A DNA stretch of 28,134 bases from Deltaproteobacteria bacterium (lineage in GTDB: Bacteria > Lernaellota > Lernaellaia > JACKCT01). The stretch lies in the NCBI GenBank assembly GCA_020633895.1, contig JACKCT010000022.1, positions 1 to 28,134 on the forward strand. Reading direction: 5' to 3'. Position numbers and translations under genes: made by a program. Below are positions 7,402 to 15,284 of this stretch, in pieces (position 1 is the stretch's first letter; each line of letters opens with the position of its first letter). The notes below the pieces were generated by a model. The model was not told the DNA's origin, made no database searches, and saw nothing but the letters and a program-made list of their open reading frames with translations.

Positions 7402-8067
7402 TCATTCCGTCGGTGTAACCTGTCCGTACACATTCCCATCGAAACGCACCGATGTCACGTAGATCGTTTCGCAGGCGCCCAGGCCCGTGTCGGTTCGCAC
7501 GGTGCTGGTTTTCCACTCGCGGGGGCGCGTTTCGCCGGTGAGGAGGATGTCGGCGTCGACCAGATAGCCGGTCAATTCGATCTCGTCGCCCTTGGACAGG
7601 CTGCCCAGGGCCCGGCAGACCCGATCGTCCGCGCAGATCAGGTGGCTGTTGGAAAAATGCGTCTTGGCGTAATCCCACGACACGGGCGAATCCGCCTCCA
7701 CATGCACCCAGACCAGGCGCAGCGAATCATGCTTGTAATGCACCTTCCCGCCCAGGTCCTCGGTCGCCAGCCGTCCCCAGGCGACGCACAGATCATAGGG
7801 AATCAGGCCGTGAAACTTGCTTTTCTTGAGGTGGTTGAGTCCGCAAACCTTGCCCGCCAAGCGAAAGCCCGCCCGCCGGGTCATCGTCGCCGTTCCCCGG
7901 TCGAAACGCACCTCGAGCGGCCCGTCGTCGGTCATATCGATCTGCGTCGGATCGTCGGCGAGGGGGATGGGCGTCGCGTCATGGCCGGACGGCTCCGGCG
8001 GACGGTGGCAAGCCGAAAAACCGACGAGCAGCAACAGCGAGATGATGAAAACCCGGGAAAAACGCAT
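7402..8067 (-). CDS. Lipoprotein, conserved hypothetical
   Basis: A 221-residue predicted lipoprotein. The signal peptide (1-19) ends in FSAC, so Cys20 is the lipidated residue. The mature protein begins with a Pro-rich segment and has no acidic tether, unlike the larger lipoproteins of this window. The folded part includes PYDLCVAWG, then HFSNSHLICADDRVCRALGS, a strand GDEIELTGYLVD that reads like an OB-type beta strand, and the C-terminal RTDTGLGACETIYVTSV. As I recall it, the pattern R-x-D-T-G-x-G-A-C-E occurs in other uncharacterised bacterial proteins. Several Cys residues in the mature part could form disulfides. The gene stands alone, convergent with the DUF3800 gene. Function unknown. 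Confidence 0.8.
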   Translation of the reverse strand: MRFSRVFIISLLLLVGFSACHRPPEPSGHDATPIPLADDPTQIDMTDDGPLEVRFDRGTATMTRRAGFRLAGKVCGLNHLKKSKFHGLIPYDLCVAWGRLATEDLGGKVHYKHDSLRLVWVHVEADSPVSWDYAKTHFSNSHLICADDRVCRALGSLSKGDEIELTGYLVDADILLTGETRPREWKTSTVRTDTGLGACETIYVTSVRFDGNVYGQVTPTE

Positions 8068-8206
8068 CGCGGGGGAGAATATACGTCACTCGCCGCCTCA
8101 GGGCGAACAACGCCCCGACCGAATATGGCTCTTTTCCCCACGCCCCCACATTTGCTAACATTCCGCGCCTTATTCGTGGGACGATGTTGGTCTCCATGAC
8201 GAGTGC

Positions 8207-8279
<73 letters not shown>

Positions 8280-8400
8280 GAAATGCAGCCGTCGGGCCTG
8301 TATGTGCGGTCACGGGGCAACGCCTTTGGGCGTGCGTCCGGCGGCGGCGTGGTTATGTTGTGAGCCCGACGAAGACGCCGCGAAAAGCGGGAGGCAAGGC

Positions 8401-9162
8401 ATGCGCATCGAGACGTTCACCACCGGCCTGTTCAAGACCAACGCCTATGTGGTCGGCCCGGAGCCGGGCCAAGACGTGCTGGTGATCGACCCGGGTTGGC
8501 GCACCAGGGAGCTGCTTGCCTACATCCGCGACAACGGCCTGAACGTGGTCGCCATCGTCAACACGCACGGCCATGCCGATCACACTTGCGGCAACAAGGC
8601 GGTCAAGGACGCCACCGGGGCGCCGATCTGCATTCATGAGGCGGAGGCCAAGCGGCTGTCGCGATTCGCCGTGGGGGCTCTGCTCACCCGAGGGCGCGCG
8701 CACTGGTCGCCGCCGGCCGACCGGTTGCTCAAGGACGGCGACACGATCCTGGTCGGCGCGGACAGCTTCGAGGTCATCCACACCCCCGGCCACACACCGG
8801 GCGGCATCTGCCTGAAGCACAAGAAGCGGCTGTTCACCGGCGATACCCTCATGGCCGGCACCATCGGGCGCTCGGACGGCAAGGGCGGCTCGTGGGACGC
8901 GCTGTCGGCGAGCATCATGGACCGGCTTTTCGTGCTCTCCGACGACATCCAGGTCTATCCCGGCCACGGCCCTCGCACGACCATCCAACGCGAACGGCGC
9001 TCCAACATCTTCGTGCGCCACAGCCCGGAGCAGATCGAGGACATGCTCCTGTCGGCCCACGAACGACGCATGCGGTACGAAGACGAAAAACGCCGCCAGG
9101 AAAAGGAAAAAGCCAAGGCCGCCAAAGCCGCCGACAACGCACCCGCCCCGCCGCAGTCGTAA
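8401..9162 (+). CDS. MBL-fold metallo-hydrolase (glyoxalase II-like)
   Basis: A 253-residue metallo-beta-lactamase-fold hydrolase. Metal ligands are all visible: THGHADH (His56, His58, Asp60, His61), His131 in HTPGHTPGG, Asp148 in FTGDTLMAG and His189 in YPGHGPRTT. The order and spacing match the short glyoxalase II-like (YcbL-type) group, which hydrolyses thioesters such as S-lactoylglutathione. A true GloB has an extra C-terminal substrate domain that is absent here. The C-terminus instead has a charged extension (about residues 205-253) rich in Lys, Glu and Arg, then Ala/Pro, probably a helix and a disordered tail. The start at 8401 has GGGAGG ten bases upstream; the earlier in-frame start at 8302 lies beyond the conserved fold. 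Confidence 0.92.
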   Translation: MRIETFTTGLFKTNAYVVGPEPGQDVLVIDPGWRTRELLAYIRDNGLNVVAIVNTHGHADHTCGNKAVKDATGAPICIHEAEAKRLSRFAVGALLTRGRAHWSPPADRLLKDGDTILVGADSFEVIHTPGHTPGGICLKHKKRLFTGDTLMAGTIGRSDGKGGSWDALSASIMDRLFVLSDDIQVYPGHGPRTTIQRERRSNIFVRHSPEQIEDMLLSAHERRMRYEDEKRRQEKEKAKAAKAADNAPAPPQS

Positions 9163-9194
9163 GCAGTCTTAAGAGACGATGTTCGTTTGGCATC

Positions 9195-9430
9195 GGAGCC
9201 CCGAAGGGTAGTGAGGGGTCAAACTCGAATGTTGTTTGAGGGAATCCCGCCCGATCAGAGCCCCAAGCGTGAGCGCGGGGTTGTCGAGCGCTTCGACTCA
9301 TCGGATGCTTTGGACCGCTTGCTCACCAGCCTTCGCCAAGGCTACGGCCCGGCAAGCTGCGCGCGGCGCTGACGGACACGGTCGCGGCTCTGTTTGGTCG
9401 GGATCGTTTCGAGCATCGTTCGAATTTGAC
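9195..9430. repeat. Intergenic repeat family A, copy 1
   Basis: This 380-base gap has no gene and is filled by repeat pieces found elsewhere in the window. GAGCCCCGAAGGGTAGTGAG (from 9196) recurs inverted at 15243-15272 with one difference in the aligned core. CAGAGCCCCAAGCGTGAGCG and the GGGGTTGTCGAGC that follows (9256-9290) recur at 12833-12865. CGCCAAGGCTACGGC (about 9333) recurs at about 12930. The unit closes with GGTCGCGGCTCTG (9380-9392), the complement of the opening word. The structure resembles a large composite palindromic element. Confidence 0.72.
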
Positions 9431-9542
9431 CTGAAAGCACGCGACCTATTCGACCAATGCACCCCACCAACAACGCGCAAAAGGCTTGCACAAATTCGGT
9501 TAATGCGTCGAAACTCGCGGGCGCAACGCGCTTGAGGTCGGT

Positions 9543-11087
9543 ATGGAATTCGGGTTCGTCCATCTGGGTCGGGAAAATCTGGGGATCGAGTACCTTTCGT
9601 CCGTGCTCAAACGGGCGGGGCACCGGACCCGGCTGCATTACGATCCGGGCCTGTTCGGACCGAACGACAACGTCTTCTATGTCCCGCGTCTGGAAAAGCG
9701 CTTCACCCGTTTCCACAAAATCGTCGGAGACATCCTGCGCCGTCCGCCGGACGTCCTGGCTTTTTCCGTCTACACGAACACCTACCAGTGGGCCTTGTCC
9801 ATTCTCGCCGCCGCGCGCGAAGGGGGCTTTGCCGGCAAGGTGATCTTCGGCGGCTACCACGCCACCCTCGTGCCCGATCAGGTCATGGCCGATTCGCGTG
9901 CCGACGCGGTGTGCTTCGGCGAGACGGAGGCGATCATCGTCGACCTGGCCGAAGCCCTCGCCGGGCATAAGCCGATGGCCGAGGTGCGCAACGTCCTGTG
10001 GCGCGACGGCGAGCGCGTTGTGCGAAATCCCATGGCCGACGCCATCGCGGACCTGGACACGATTCCCTTCCCGGACAAGGCGCTGTTCGAAACCGAGATC
10101 AACTACGAGGACGACTACCTCATCATGACCGGGCGCGGCTGCCCGCTGTCGTGCTCGTTTTGCTGCGAGGCGACCAACAACGCGATCTACAAAAACAAAT
10201 ACTTCCGCCGCCGCGACCCCCGCGCCGTCATCGACGAACTGTTGGTCATGGGTGCGCGCTACGGCTTTCGCGAGGTGATGGTCAACGACGCGATGATCTT
10301 CACCAACGCCAAATGGCTCGGCGAATTTCTGCGTCTGTATCGCGAGCAGATCCGCCTGCCCTTCCGCGCCTTCGCCTATCCGAAATTCATGACCCGCGAA
10401 ATCGCCGAAGAGTTGGTGGGCTCGGGCTGCTACGCCATCGAATTCGGCCTGCAATCCACCAACGAGCAGATCCGCAAAGAGGTCCTCAACCGCCACGAGA
10501 CCAACGACCAGGCCATGCGCGCCTTCAAGATCTGCGACGAGGTGGGCCTGCCGTATGACATCGACCACATCTTCGGCATCCCCGGCGAGCAGGAAAAAGA
10601 CTTCTTCGAAGCCGCCGCCATGTACGCCAAACTGCGTCGGCTTAATCGCATCAAGTGCCACCTGCTCTCGTTTTTCCCCAACACGCCCATCGTGGAGAAG
10701 GCCCATCGGGACGGGCTGATTTCCGACGAGCGCCTGGCTCAGATCAACCGGGGCGAGATCGGCGACTTCTTCCATTCGGCCACCGTGACCGAAAAGCAGG
10801 CCTTGCGGCGCATCGACGATTTTTCGCGTCTCTACAAATTCCTCCCCATCCTGCCCGAACCGGTGGTGCACAAGGTTCTCAATACCGGCATCAACCGGCA
10901 GATCGGCCGCCTGCCGTCGCCGGTCATCATCGCGTTGCAGGTTCTGGGGGCGATCAAGGGGCGGGATTATCGCTTCTGGCTCTACATCAAATATTACCTG
11001 CGCCGTCTGACGCGCCATTTCGTCATCCAACGCATGACCGGCGCCGACTACACCGCCCCTTCCCCCGCGATGCAGCACGGGCGGTAG
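9543..11087 (+). CDS. B12-binding domain radical SAM protein
   Basis: A 514-residue enzyme with three parts. Residues 1-150 form a cobalamin-binding Rossmann-type domain (LGIEYLSSVLKRAGH, VLAFSVYTNTYQW, VIFGGYHATLVPD, AVCFGETE). Residues about 185-400 form the radical SAM barrel, with C200-P-L-S-C204-S-F-C207 holding the [4Fe-4S] cluster, and FGLQSTNEQIRKEVLNR and IFGIPGEQEKDF as later barrel motifs. The C-terminal part (about 400-514) is helical, ending in an aromatic and basic stretch (FWLYIKYYLRRLTRHF) that could sit on the membrane. This class includes methyltransferases and ring-forming enzymes for lipids and secondary metabolites; the substrate cannot be assigned. Start ATG 9543 has a modest GAGG upstream. 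The gene stands alone between repeat-filled gaps. Confidence 0.92.
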   Translation: MEFGFVHLGRENLGIEYLSSVLKRAGHRTRLHYDPGLFGPNDNVFYVPRLEKRFTRFHKIVGDILRRPPDVLAFSVYTNTYQWALSILAAAREGGFAGKVIFGGYHATLVPDQVMADSRADAVCFGETEAIIVDLAEALAGHKPMAEVRNVLWRDGERVVRNPMADAIADLDTIPFPDKALFETEINYEDDYLIMTGRGCPLSCSFCCEATNNAIYKNKYFRRRDPRAVIDELLVMGARYGFREVMVNDAMIFTNAKWLGEFLRLYREQIRLPFRAFAYPKFMTREIAEELVGSGCYAIEFGLQSTNEQIRKEVLNRHETNDQAMRAFKICDEVGLPYDIDHIFGIPGEQEKDFFEAAAMYAKLRRLNRIKCHLLSFFPNTPIVEKAHRDGLISDERLAQINRGEIGDFFHSATVTEKQALRRIDDFSRLYKFLPILPEPVVHKVLNTGINRQIGRLPSPVIIALQVLGAIKGRDYRFWLYIKYYLRRLTRHFVIQRMTGADYTAPSPAMQHGR

Positions 11088-11130
11088 GGTCGTCCCGACG
11101 CATTCCGAACACGGAAAACCTCAGCACCGA

Positions 11131-11262
11131 CCTATGGACAAGACCTTGTTGAGGGTCTTGCCCACAGGTCTCCTTGCCGCTTCGACAGACTTGAGGCATT
11201 CGACACATTGAGGTCGAGCGCCTGTGGAGAACCCCTCCTCAAAAAGGGGTTATCCATAGGCG
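11131..11262. repeat. Nested palindromic element between convergent genes
   Basis: Two hairpins face each other. The first pairs CCTATGGACAAGACC (11131-11145) with GGTCTTGCCCACAGG (11154-11168), with two mismatches. The second pairs CGCCTGTGGAGAACCCC (11219-11235) with GGGGTTATCCATAGGCG (11246-11262), also with two mismatches. The outer ends are also inverted copies of each other: CCTATGGACAA against TTATCCATAGG, 10 of 11. The element lies between two convergent genes. It may be a two-way terminator or a small non-autonomous palindromic repeat. The ends resemble DnaA boxes (TTATCCATA, TGTGGAGAA), one base off consensus. Confidence 0.6.
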
Positions 11263-11292
11263 CGTCGAGTCGGCCCAAATTGTCGGGAAAGA

Positions 11293-12588
11293 TCAGCCGT
11301 CGCTTTTCGAGTACAGCTTTCGCCAGCCGTCGCGCTCGACTTTTTTCGGAAAGCGCGTGCGGACGGTGAGTTCGACGATCTTGCCGGACAGGTCGGCGCC
11401 CGGTTCGGGATCGTCCTTGATGCGCGCGGCCCGGACGATGTCGCCGGGGGCGGGGTCGAAGGCGCTGTCGGTGTAGGCCAGGACGACGAAGTTCTTGGCG
11501 TCGTCGAGAAACGCGAAGGACGTGACCACGCCGACGGCCTCGCCCTCGCCGTTGAGGATGCGGTGCCCCTCCCGCACGGTCTTGGCGCCCCGGCCCGCCA
11601 GGCGCAACAGGTGGCGCCCCGGCTTGGGGCTTACGCGGGAATGGTAGGCGGCCTTGCCGATGAACCACGGGGTGTCATGGGCAATCTTAGGCATCCAGGG
11701 ATAACCGGCCTCGTGGATGGTGCCGCCGAATTCGCCTTCCAGTTCATGACCGAACAGAGGCAGCCCCGCCTCCAGACGCGCGGCGTCTCGTGCCCCCAGG
11801 CCCGCGGGGAGCACGCCCAGGCTCCGGCCCGCGTCCAGGATGCTCGTCCACAGATCGACGATGTCCGGCGGCGCGACGAAGATTTCGAAACCGACGGACT
11901 CGCCGGTGTAGCCGGTGCGGGCGATGTAGACGGCGTGCCCGGCGATGGACGCCTGCTCGATGCGGTTGCGTTCCAGGTTGGCGACGGTCTGGATGCTCGC
12001 GTCGTCGTCGGCCAGGTCCATGAGCAGACCGTGGGACTTGGGGCCTTGCAGCGCCAGGTCCAGCAACCCCTTGGAGCCCTCGTCGCGCAGGTCGCGCATG
12101 GTGAGGTTGTTCGGCAGGCGTCGGTCGCGTTGGTGGGGGTCGATGACCGCGTCGCCCGCAAGCACGGCGCTCGCCCAGACCCAGACTTCGCGGGCATTGC
12201 CGGCGTTGACGACGAGCATGTAGCGCACGTCGCCCAGGCGGTAGATGAAGGCGTCGTCGATGGTGCGTCCGTGAGGATAGAACAGGGCGGTGTAGGCAGC
12301 CTGCCCCACGGCGACTTTTTCGACCAGCCCGGCGAGCAGTCCTTCCAGAAAAGCGCCCGCGTCCGGCCCGGCGAATTCGAAACAGGACATGTGGGACACG
12401 TCAAACAGCGACGCGGCGGTGCGGGTGGCGGCGTGCTCGGCGAAGATGCCCGGGGGGTATTGGACCGGCATCTCCCAACCGCCGAAAGGCACCATCTTCG
12501 CCCCGGCCTCGGCGTGCCATGCATGCAGCAGGGTCTTGCGGACGGACTCTTCGGGGGGGACGTAAACGTAATCGCGCGGTTCGTTCAT
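11293..12588 (-). CDS. Aminomethyltransferase (glycine cleavage T-protein) family
   Basis: A 431-residue protein with the folate-binding fold of the glycine cleavage T-protein. T-protein takes the aminomethyl group from lipoyl-H protein and makes methylene-tetrahydrofolate and ammonia. Family marks: MVPFGGWEMPVQYP near 32-45, SLFDVSHM near 60, TIDDAFIYRL near 108 (the Asp region of the folate site), NAGNAREVW, ALQGPKS, RTGYTGESVGFEIF near 225-240, GLGARDAARLEAGLPLFGHEL near 268-288, and a C-terminal beta domain. It is longer than the usual roughly 365 residues, and no gcvH or gcvP gene is nearby. It may therefore be a true GcvT encoded apart from its partners, or a paralogue that moves one-carbon units between folate and another substrate. 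The start has GAGG about eight bases upstream. Confidence 0.85.
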   Translation of the reverse strand: MNEPRDYVYVPPEESVRKTLLHAWHAEAGAKMVPFGGWEMPVQYPPGIFAEHAATRTAASLFDVSHMSCFEFAGPDAGAFLEGLLAGLVEKVAVGQAAYTALFYPHGRTIDDAFIYRLGDVRYMLVVNAGNAREVWVWASAVLAGDAVIDPHQRDRRLPNNLTMRDLRDEGSKGLLDLALQGPKSHGLLMDLADDDASIQTVANLERNRIEQASIAGHAVYIARTGYTGESVGFEIFVAPPDIVDLWTSILDAGRSLGVLPAGLGARDAARLEAGLPLFGHELEGEFGGTIHEAGYPWMPKIAHDTPWFIGKAAYHSRVSPKPGRHLLRLAGRGAKTVREGHRILNGEGEAVGVVTSFAFLDDAKNFVVLAYTDSAFDPAPGDIVRAARIKDDPEPGADLSGKIVELTVRTRFPKKVERDGWRKLYSKSDG

Positions 12589-13050
12589 GAATGCCTCGCA
12601 CCGGGTAGGGGGCGAGGTGATCGTATCCGCACTCGGCGACGCAGGGCAAGGTGGGGATTTTTGTCGAACGTTGGCGACCGTCCGAGCCGCGACAATGATT
12701 CGGGTGCCCCACTCTTAGGCCGCCACGAGGCGGACAAGGGTGTGAATTCGATGTCGGAGCCGCTATCGACCAATCCGAGCCGAGAGCCGTTGGGAGCGGT
12801 CTTGCATCCGGCGTTCGTGGATCTTGTCCAGTCACAGCCCCAAGCGTCAGCGCGGGGTCGTCGAGCATGTCGATTCGGCAAATGACGAGCTATTGTCGCA
12901 AAGGTGCCGCCAACCGCTCACTACCCTCCTCCGCCAAGGCTACGGCGAGGCAAGCGGTTCGCGGCTCTGTCATGTCGAAATCGTCCCCAACAACGCCCCC
13001 GCCAGCCGCTCCCTGCGGGTCGCGGCTCGGACATCGCGGGCCAACGCAGC
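12589..13050. repeat. Gene-free gap with repeat family A, copy 2
   Basis: This 462-base gap holds no credible gene. GAGCCGAGAGCCGTTGGGAG (from 12777) opens the repeat part. CACAGCCCCAAGCGTCAGCG plus the following CGGGGTCGTCGAGC (12833-12865) and CGCCAAGGCTACGGCGAGGC (from 12931) match the copy at 9195-9430. AAGCGGTTCGCGGCTCTG (12951-12968) and CCGCTCCCTGCGGGTCGCGG (from 13006) are closing words in the opposite orientation. The promoter of the GcvT-like gene should lie near 12589-12650 but no clear boxes were seen. Confidence 0.7.
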
Positions 13051-14166
13051 CTAGTCGCCGAAGGACACCATGGTGCCTCGGGCGGCGCGGACCGCTTCGC
13101 TGTCGGGATCGACCGGGCGCGTGCGGGAGGCCAGATCCAGGGGCACGGTGACGATCTGCGTTCCCTGGATGGCGACCATCTGGCCGAATTTCTTGTCGTG
13201 CACGGCCAGCACCGCCGCGTGCCCCAGCAGGGTGCCCAGGTTGCGGTCGAAGGCCGTGGGCGTGCCGCCGCGCTGCGTGTGGCCCATGACCGTCACGCGC
13301 ACCTCCAGATCGATCAGATCCTCGAGCGCCTCGCGCAGCCAGTGGCCGATGCCGCCCAGGCGCTCGGCAATGACCGAATCCTCGACCAGCTTGCCGTGCG
13401 TGACGAGCTGTCCGCCCTTGGGCTTGGCGCCTTCGCCGACGGTGATGATCGTGTGGCGCCGCCCCATGCGTCGGCGTTCCTTGATGACCGCCGCGACCTT
13501 CTCCACCGTCCATTCGATCTCGGGGATCAGAATGATGTCCGCGCCGCCGGCCAGGCCCGCGTTCAGGGCGATGTGCCCGGCGTAGCGGCCCATGGTCTCG
13601 ATAATCATGACCCGGTGATGGCTCTCCGCCGTGGAATGCAGCCGGTCGGTGGCGTCGGTGACGATCTGCGTGGCGGTGTTGAAACCGAAGGTGATGTCCG
13701 TGCCGCCCAGGTCGTTGTCGATGGTCTTGGGCACGCCCACGATGTTCATGCCCTTCTCCACATGCAGCCGATTGGCCAGGCGCATCGTGCCGTCGCCGCC
13801 GACGACGACCAGGGCCTTGATCCCCAACGAACGCATATTCTCCGCCAGCCGATCGGAGATGTCCTGGCGAATCTGCTTGCCTTCCTCGTCCAGCAGCGGC
13901 TTGCCGTCTTCATCGTGCATCGGGTAGTTGAACGGGTCGCCCCGGTTGCTGGCGCCCAGGATGGTGCCGCCCCGGTCCAGGATGCCGCTGACCTCGTGCA
14001 GATCCAAAACATGCACGTTGGGCGGCTGGCTGGTAATGCCTTGAAAGCCGTCCTGGATGCCCACGACCTGCCAACCGAAATGGTACATGGCGGATTTGGT
14101 GACTGCACGGATGACTGCATTGAGGCCCGAACAGTCGCCGCCGCCGGTCAGAACGCCGATTTTCAT
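13051..14166 (-). CDS. pfkA: 6-phosphofructokinase
   Basis: A 371-residue phosphofructokinase, which phosphorylates fructose 6-phosphate to the 1,6-bisphosphate in glycolysis. Seen are GGGDCSGLNAVIR (residues 8-20, phosphate loop), GGDG (123-126), PKTIDND (146-152, with catalytic Asp150), IIETMGRYAGHIAL, IPE and HTQRGGTPTAFDR (substrate binding). Phosphoryl-donor residues are mixed. Gly126 matches Gly104 of the E. coli enzyme, typical of ATP users, while Lys147 replaces E. coli Gly124 and is typical of pyrophosphate users. Known enzymes with this pair include ATP-dependent ones, so ATP is the safer guess. The start at 14166 (MKIGVLTGGG) is where the family begins and has GGAG upstream; the open frame continues further upstream without homology. 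It is divergent from tatD. Confidence 0.93.
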   Translation of the reverse strand: MKIGVLTGGGDCSGLNAVIRAVTKSAMYHFGWQVVGIQDGFQGITSQPPNVHVLDLHEVSGILDRGGTILGASNRGDPFNYPMHDEDGKPLLDEEGKQIRQDISDRLAENMRSLGIKALVVVGGDGTMRLANRLHVEKGMNIVGVPKTIDNDLGGTDITFGFNTATQIVTDATDRLHSTAESHHRVMIIETMGRYAGHIALNAGLAGGADIILIPEIEWTVEKVAAVIKERRRMGRRHTIITVGEGAKPKGGQLVTHGKLVEDSVIAERLGGIGHWLREALEDLIDLEVRVTVMGHTQRGGTPTAFDRNLGTLLGHAAVLAVHDKKFGQMVAIQGTQIVTVPLDLASRTRPVDPDSEAVRAARGTMVSFGD

Positions 14167-14323
14167 TGCGCGTCGCTCCAGTCTTGAAAAGCGGGTGAGG
14201 GCGCGTAGGAGATGTCGTTGAGCTTCATCTTGCCGGGCAAACCGTTTATATCGTATCTGGCATCGGACCGACAAGAACCCTCGAAAAGTCGGGAAAAGCC
14301 CCGACAACGCACAGGAGACCCGA
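14167..14323. promoter_or_regulatory. Divergent promoter region of phosphofructokinase and tatD
   Basis: This 157-base gap must hold promoters for both genes. TATAAA on the minus strand (14250-14245) is a possible -10 box for phosphofructokinase. TTGCC-G-GGCAA is a short palindrome beside it. AGGAGA (14312-14317) is the ribosome-binding site for tatD. No clear -35 boxes were seen. Confidence 0.35.
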
Positions 14324-15100
14324 TTGGAGATCATCGATTCCCACTGCCACCTGGACATGGAGCCCTTCAACGAAGACCGGGACGCGGTCATCGCCCGGTC
14401 GATCGAGGCGGGCGTGACGCGCATGGTGACGATCGCGACCGGCCCGGATTCGGCGCGGCGGGACCTGGAAATCGTCGAGAAGCACCCGGAGGTCTTCATG
14501 GCCCTGGGGATGCATCCCCATGACGCCAAGGACGCGACGGCGGAGGTGCTGGATGACCTGGAACGCCTGGCCGCCCATCCCAAGGTCGTGGCCTGGGGCG
14601 AGATCGGGCTGGATTACCACTACGATTTTTCGCCCCGGGACGTGCAATGGCGCGTGTTCGCCGAACAGATCCGCCGGGCGCGGGCGCTGGACCTTCCGAT
14701 CGTGATCCACTCGCGGGAGGCCGACGAGGACACGGTGGCGGTGCTGCGGGAAAACGCGGACGGCCCGGTGCGCGGGGTGGTGCATTGCTACGGCGGGTCG
14801 TTGGCAACGGCGGAGGCGTTGGTGGAACTGGGCTTGCATATCAGCTTCACCGGCACCATCACGTTCAAGGCCCAGATGGAGGTGCACGAAGTCGTGCGGC
14901 GCATCGGCATGGGCAGGATCCTGGTGGAAACCGACAGCCCCTACCTGGCGCCCAAACCCCACCGAGGCAAGCGCAACGAACCGGCGTTTACGGTGCATGT
15001 GGTGGATAAGCTGGCGGAGTTGCTGGAACTGCCTCGTGAGCAGGTGATCGAACAGGCGACGGCCAATACGCTGGCGTTGTTTTCGAAGATGGCGGTGTAG
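14324..15100 (+). CDS. tatD: TatD family metal-dependent deoxyribonuclease
   Basis: A 258-residue TatD-type TIM-barrel hydrolase. All metal ligands are in place: His7 and His9 (SHCHLD), Glu93 (GEIGLDYH), His129 (VIHSRE), His154 (HCYGG) and Asp204 (ETDSPYLAP). Family members are 3'-5' exonucleases acting in DNA repair and DNA degradation in the cytoplasm, and some act on D-aminoacyl-tRNA. The start codon is TTG at 14324: AGGAGA lies six bases upstream, the protein begins EIIDSHCHLD as in the family, and no ATG is available at this point. Length is normal. It is a single gene, divergent from phosphofructokinase and followed by a repeat element. Confidence 0.93.
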   Translation: MEIIDSHCHLDMEPFNEDRDAVIARSIEAGVTRMVTIATGPDSARRDLEIVEKHPEVFMALGMHPHDAKDATAEVLDDLERLAAHPKVVAWGEIGLDYHYDFSPRDVQWRVFAEQIRRARALDLPIVIHSREADEDTVAVLRENADGPVRGVVHCYGGSLATAEALVELGLHISFTGTITFKAQMEVHEVVRRIGMGRILVETDSPYLAPKPHRGKRNEPAFTVHVVDKLAELLELPREQVIEQATANTLALFSKMAV

Positions 15101-15125
15101 GGCGAGGCGTAATTTTTCGCCCCGA

Positions 15126-15272
15126 CAGAGCCGCGCGCGTGAGCAAGCGGTCCGGAGCGTTCGTCGCCCCGATACGCTCGATGACCCCTCTCAAGCGGGT
15201 CGCGGCTCTGATGGGTCGAAATTTATTCGAACGACGTTTGCATTTGACCCCTCACTACCGTTCGGGGCTCTG
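15126..15272. repeat. Intergenic repeat family A, copy 3
   Basis: CAGAGCCGCGCGCGTGAGCA followed by AGCGG (15126-15150) and GCGGGTCGCGGCTCTG (15195-15210) form an inverted pair around a variable centre. A third part (15243-15272), TTTGACCCCTCACTACCG then TTCGGGGCTCTG, is the reverse complement of the opening of copy 1 at 9195. The element fills the 184-base gap between tatD and the convergent lipoprotein gene. Confidence 0.72.
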
Positions 15273-15284
15273 ATAAATGCACCA

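Noticed and set aside
9342-11078. 578-codon open frame antisense to the B12 radical SAM gene
   Set aside because: The plus-strand protein has clear radical SAM motifs; the antisense frame has none.
11131-11262. Replication origin, because of DnaA-box-like words
   Set aside because: Only four imperfect boxes, all explained by hairpin arms, no AT-rich unwinding region and no dnaA, dnaN or gidA nearby.
11563-14187. Long plus-strand open frames over the GcvT-like and phosphofructokinase genes
   Set aside because: Both minus-strand proteins match known families along their whole length; the plus-strand frames show no domain.
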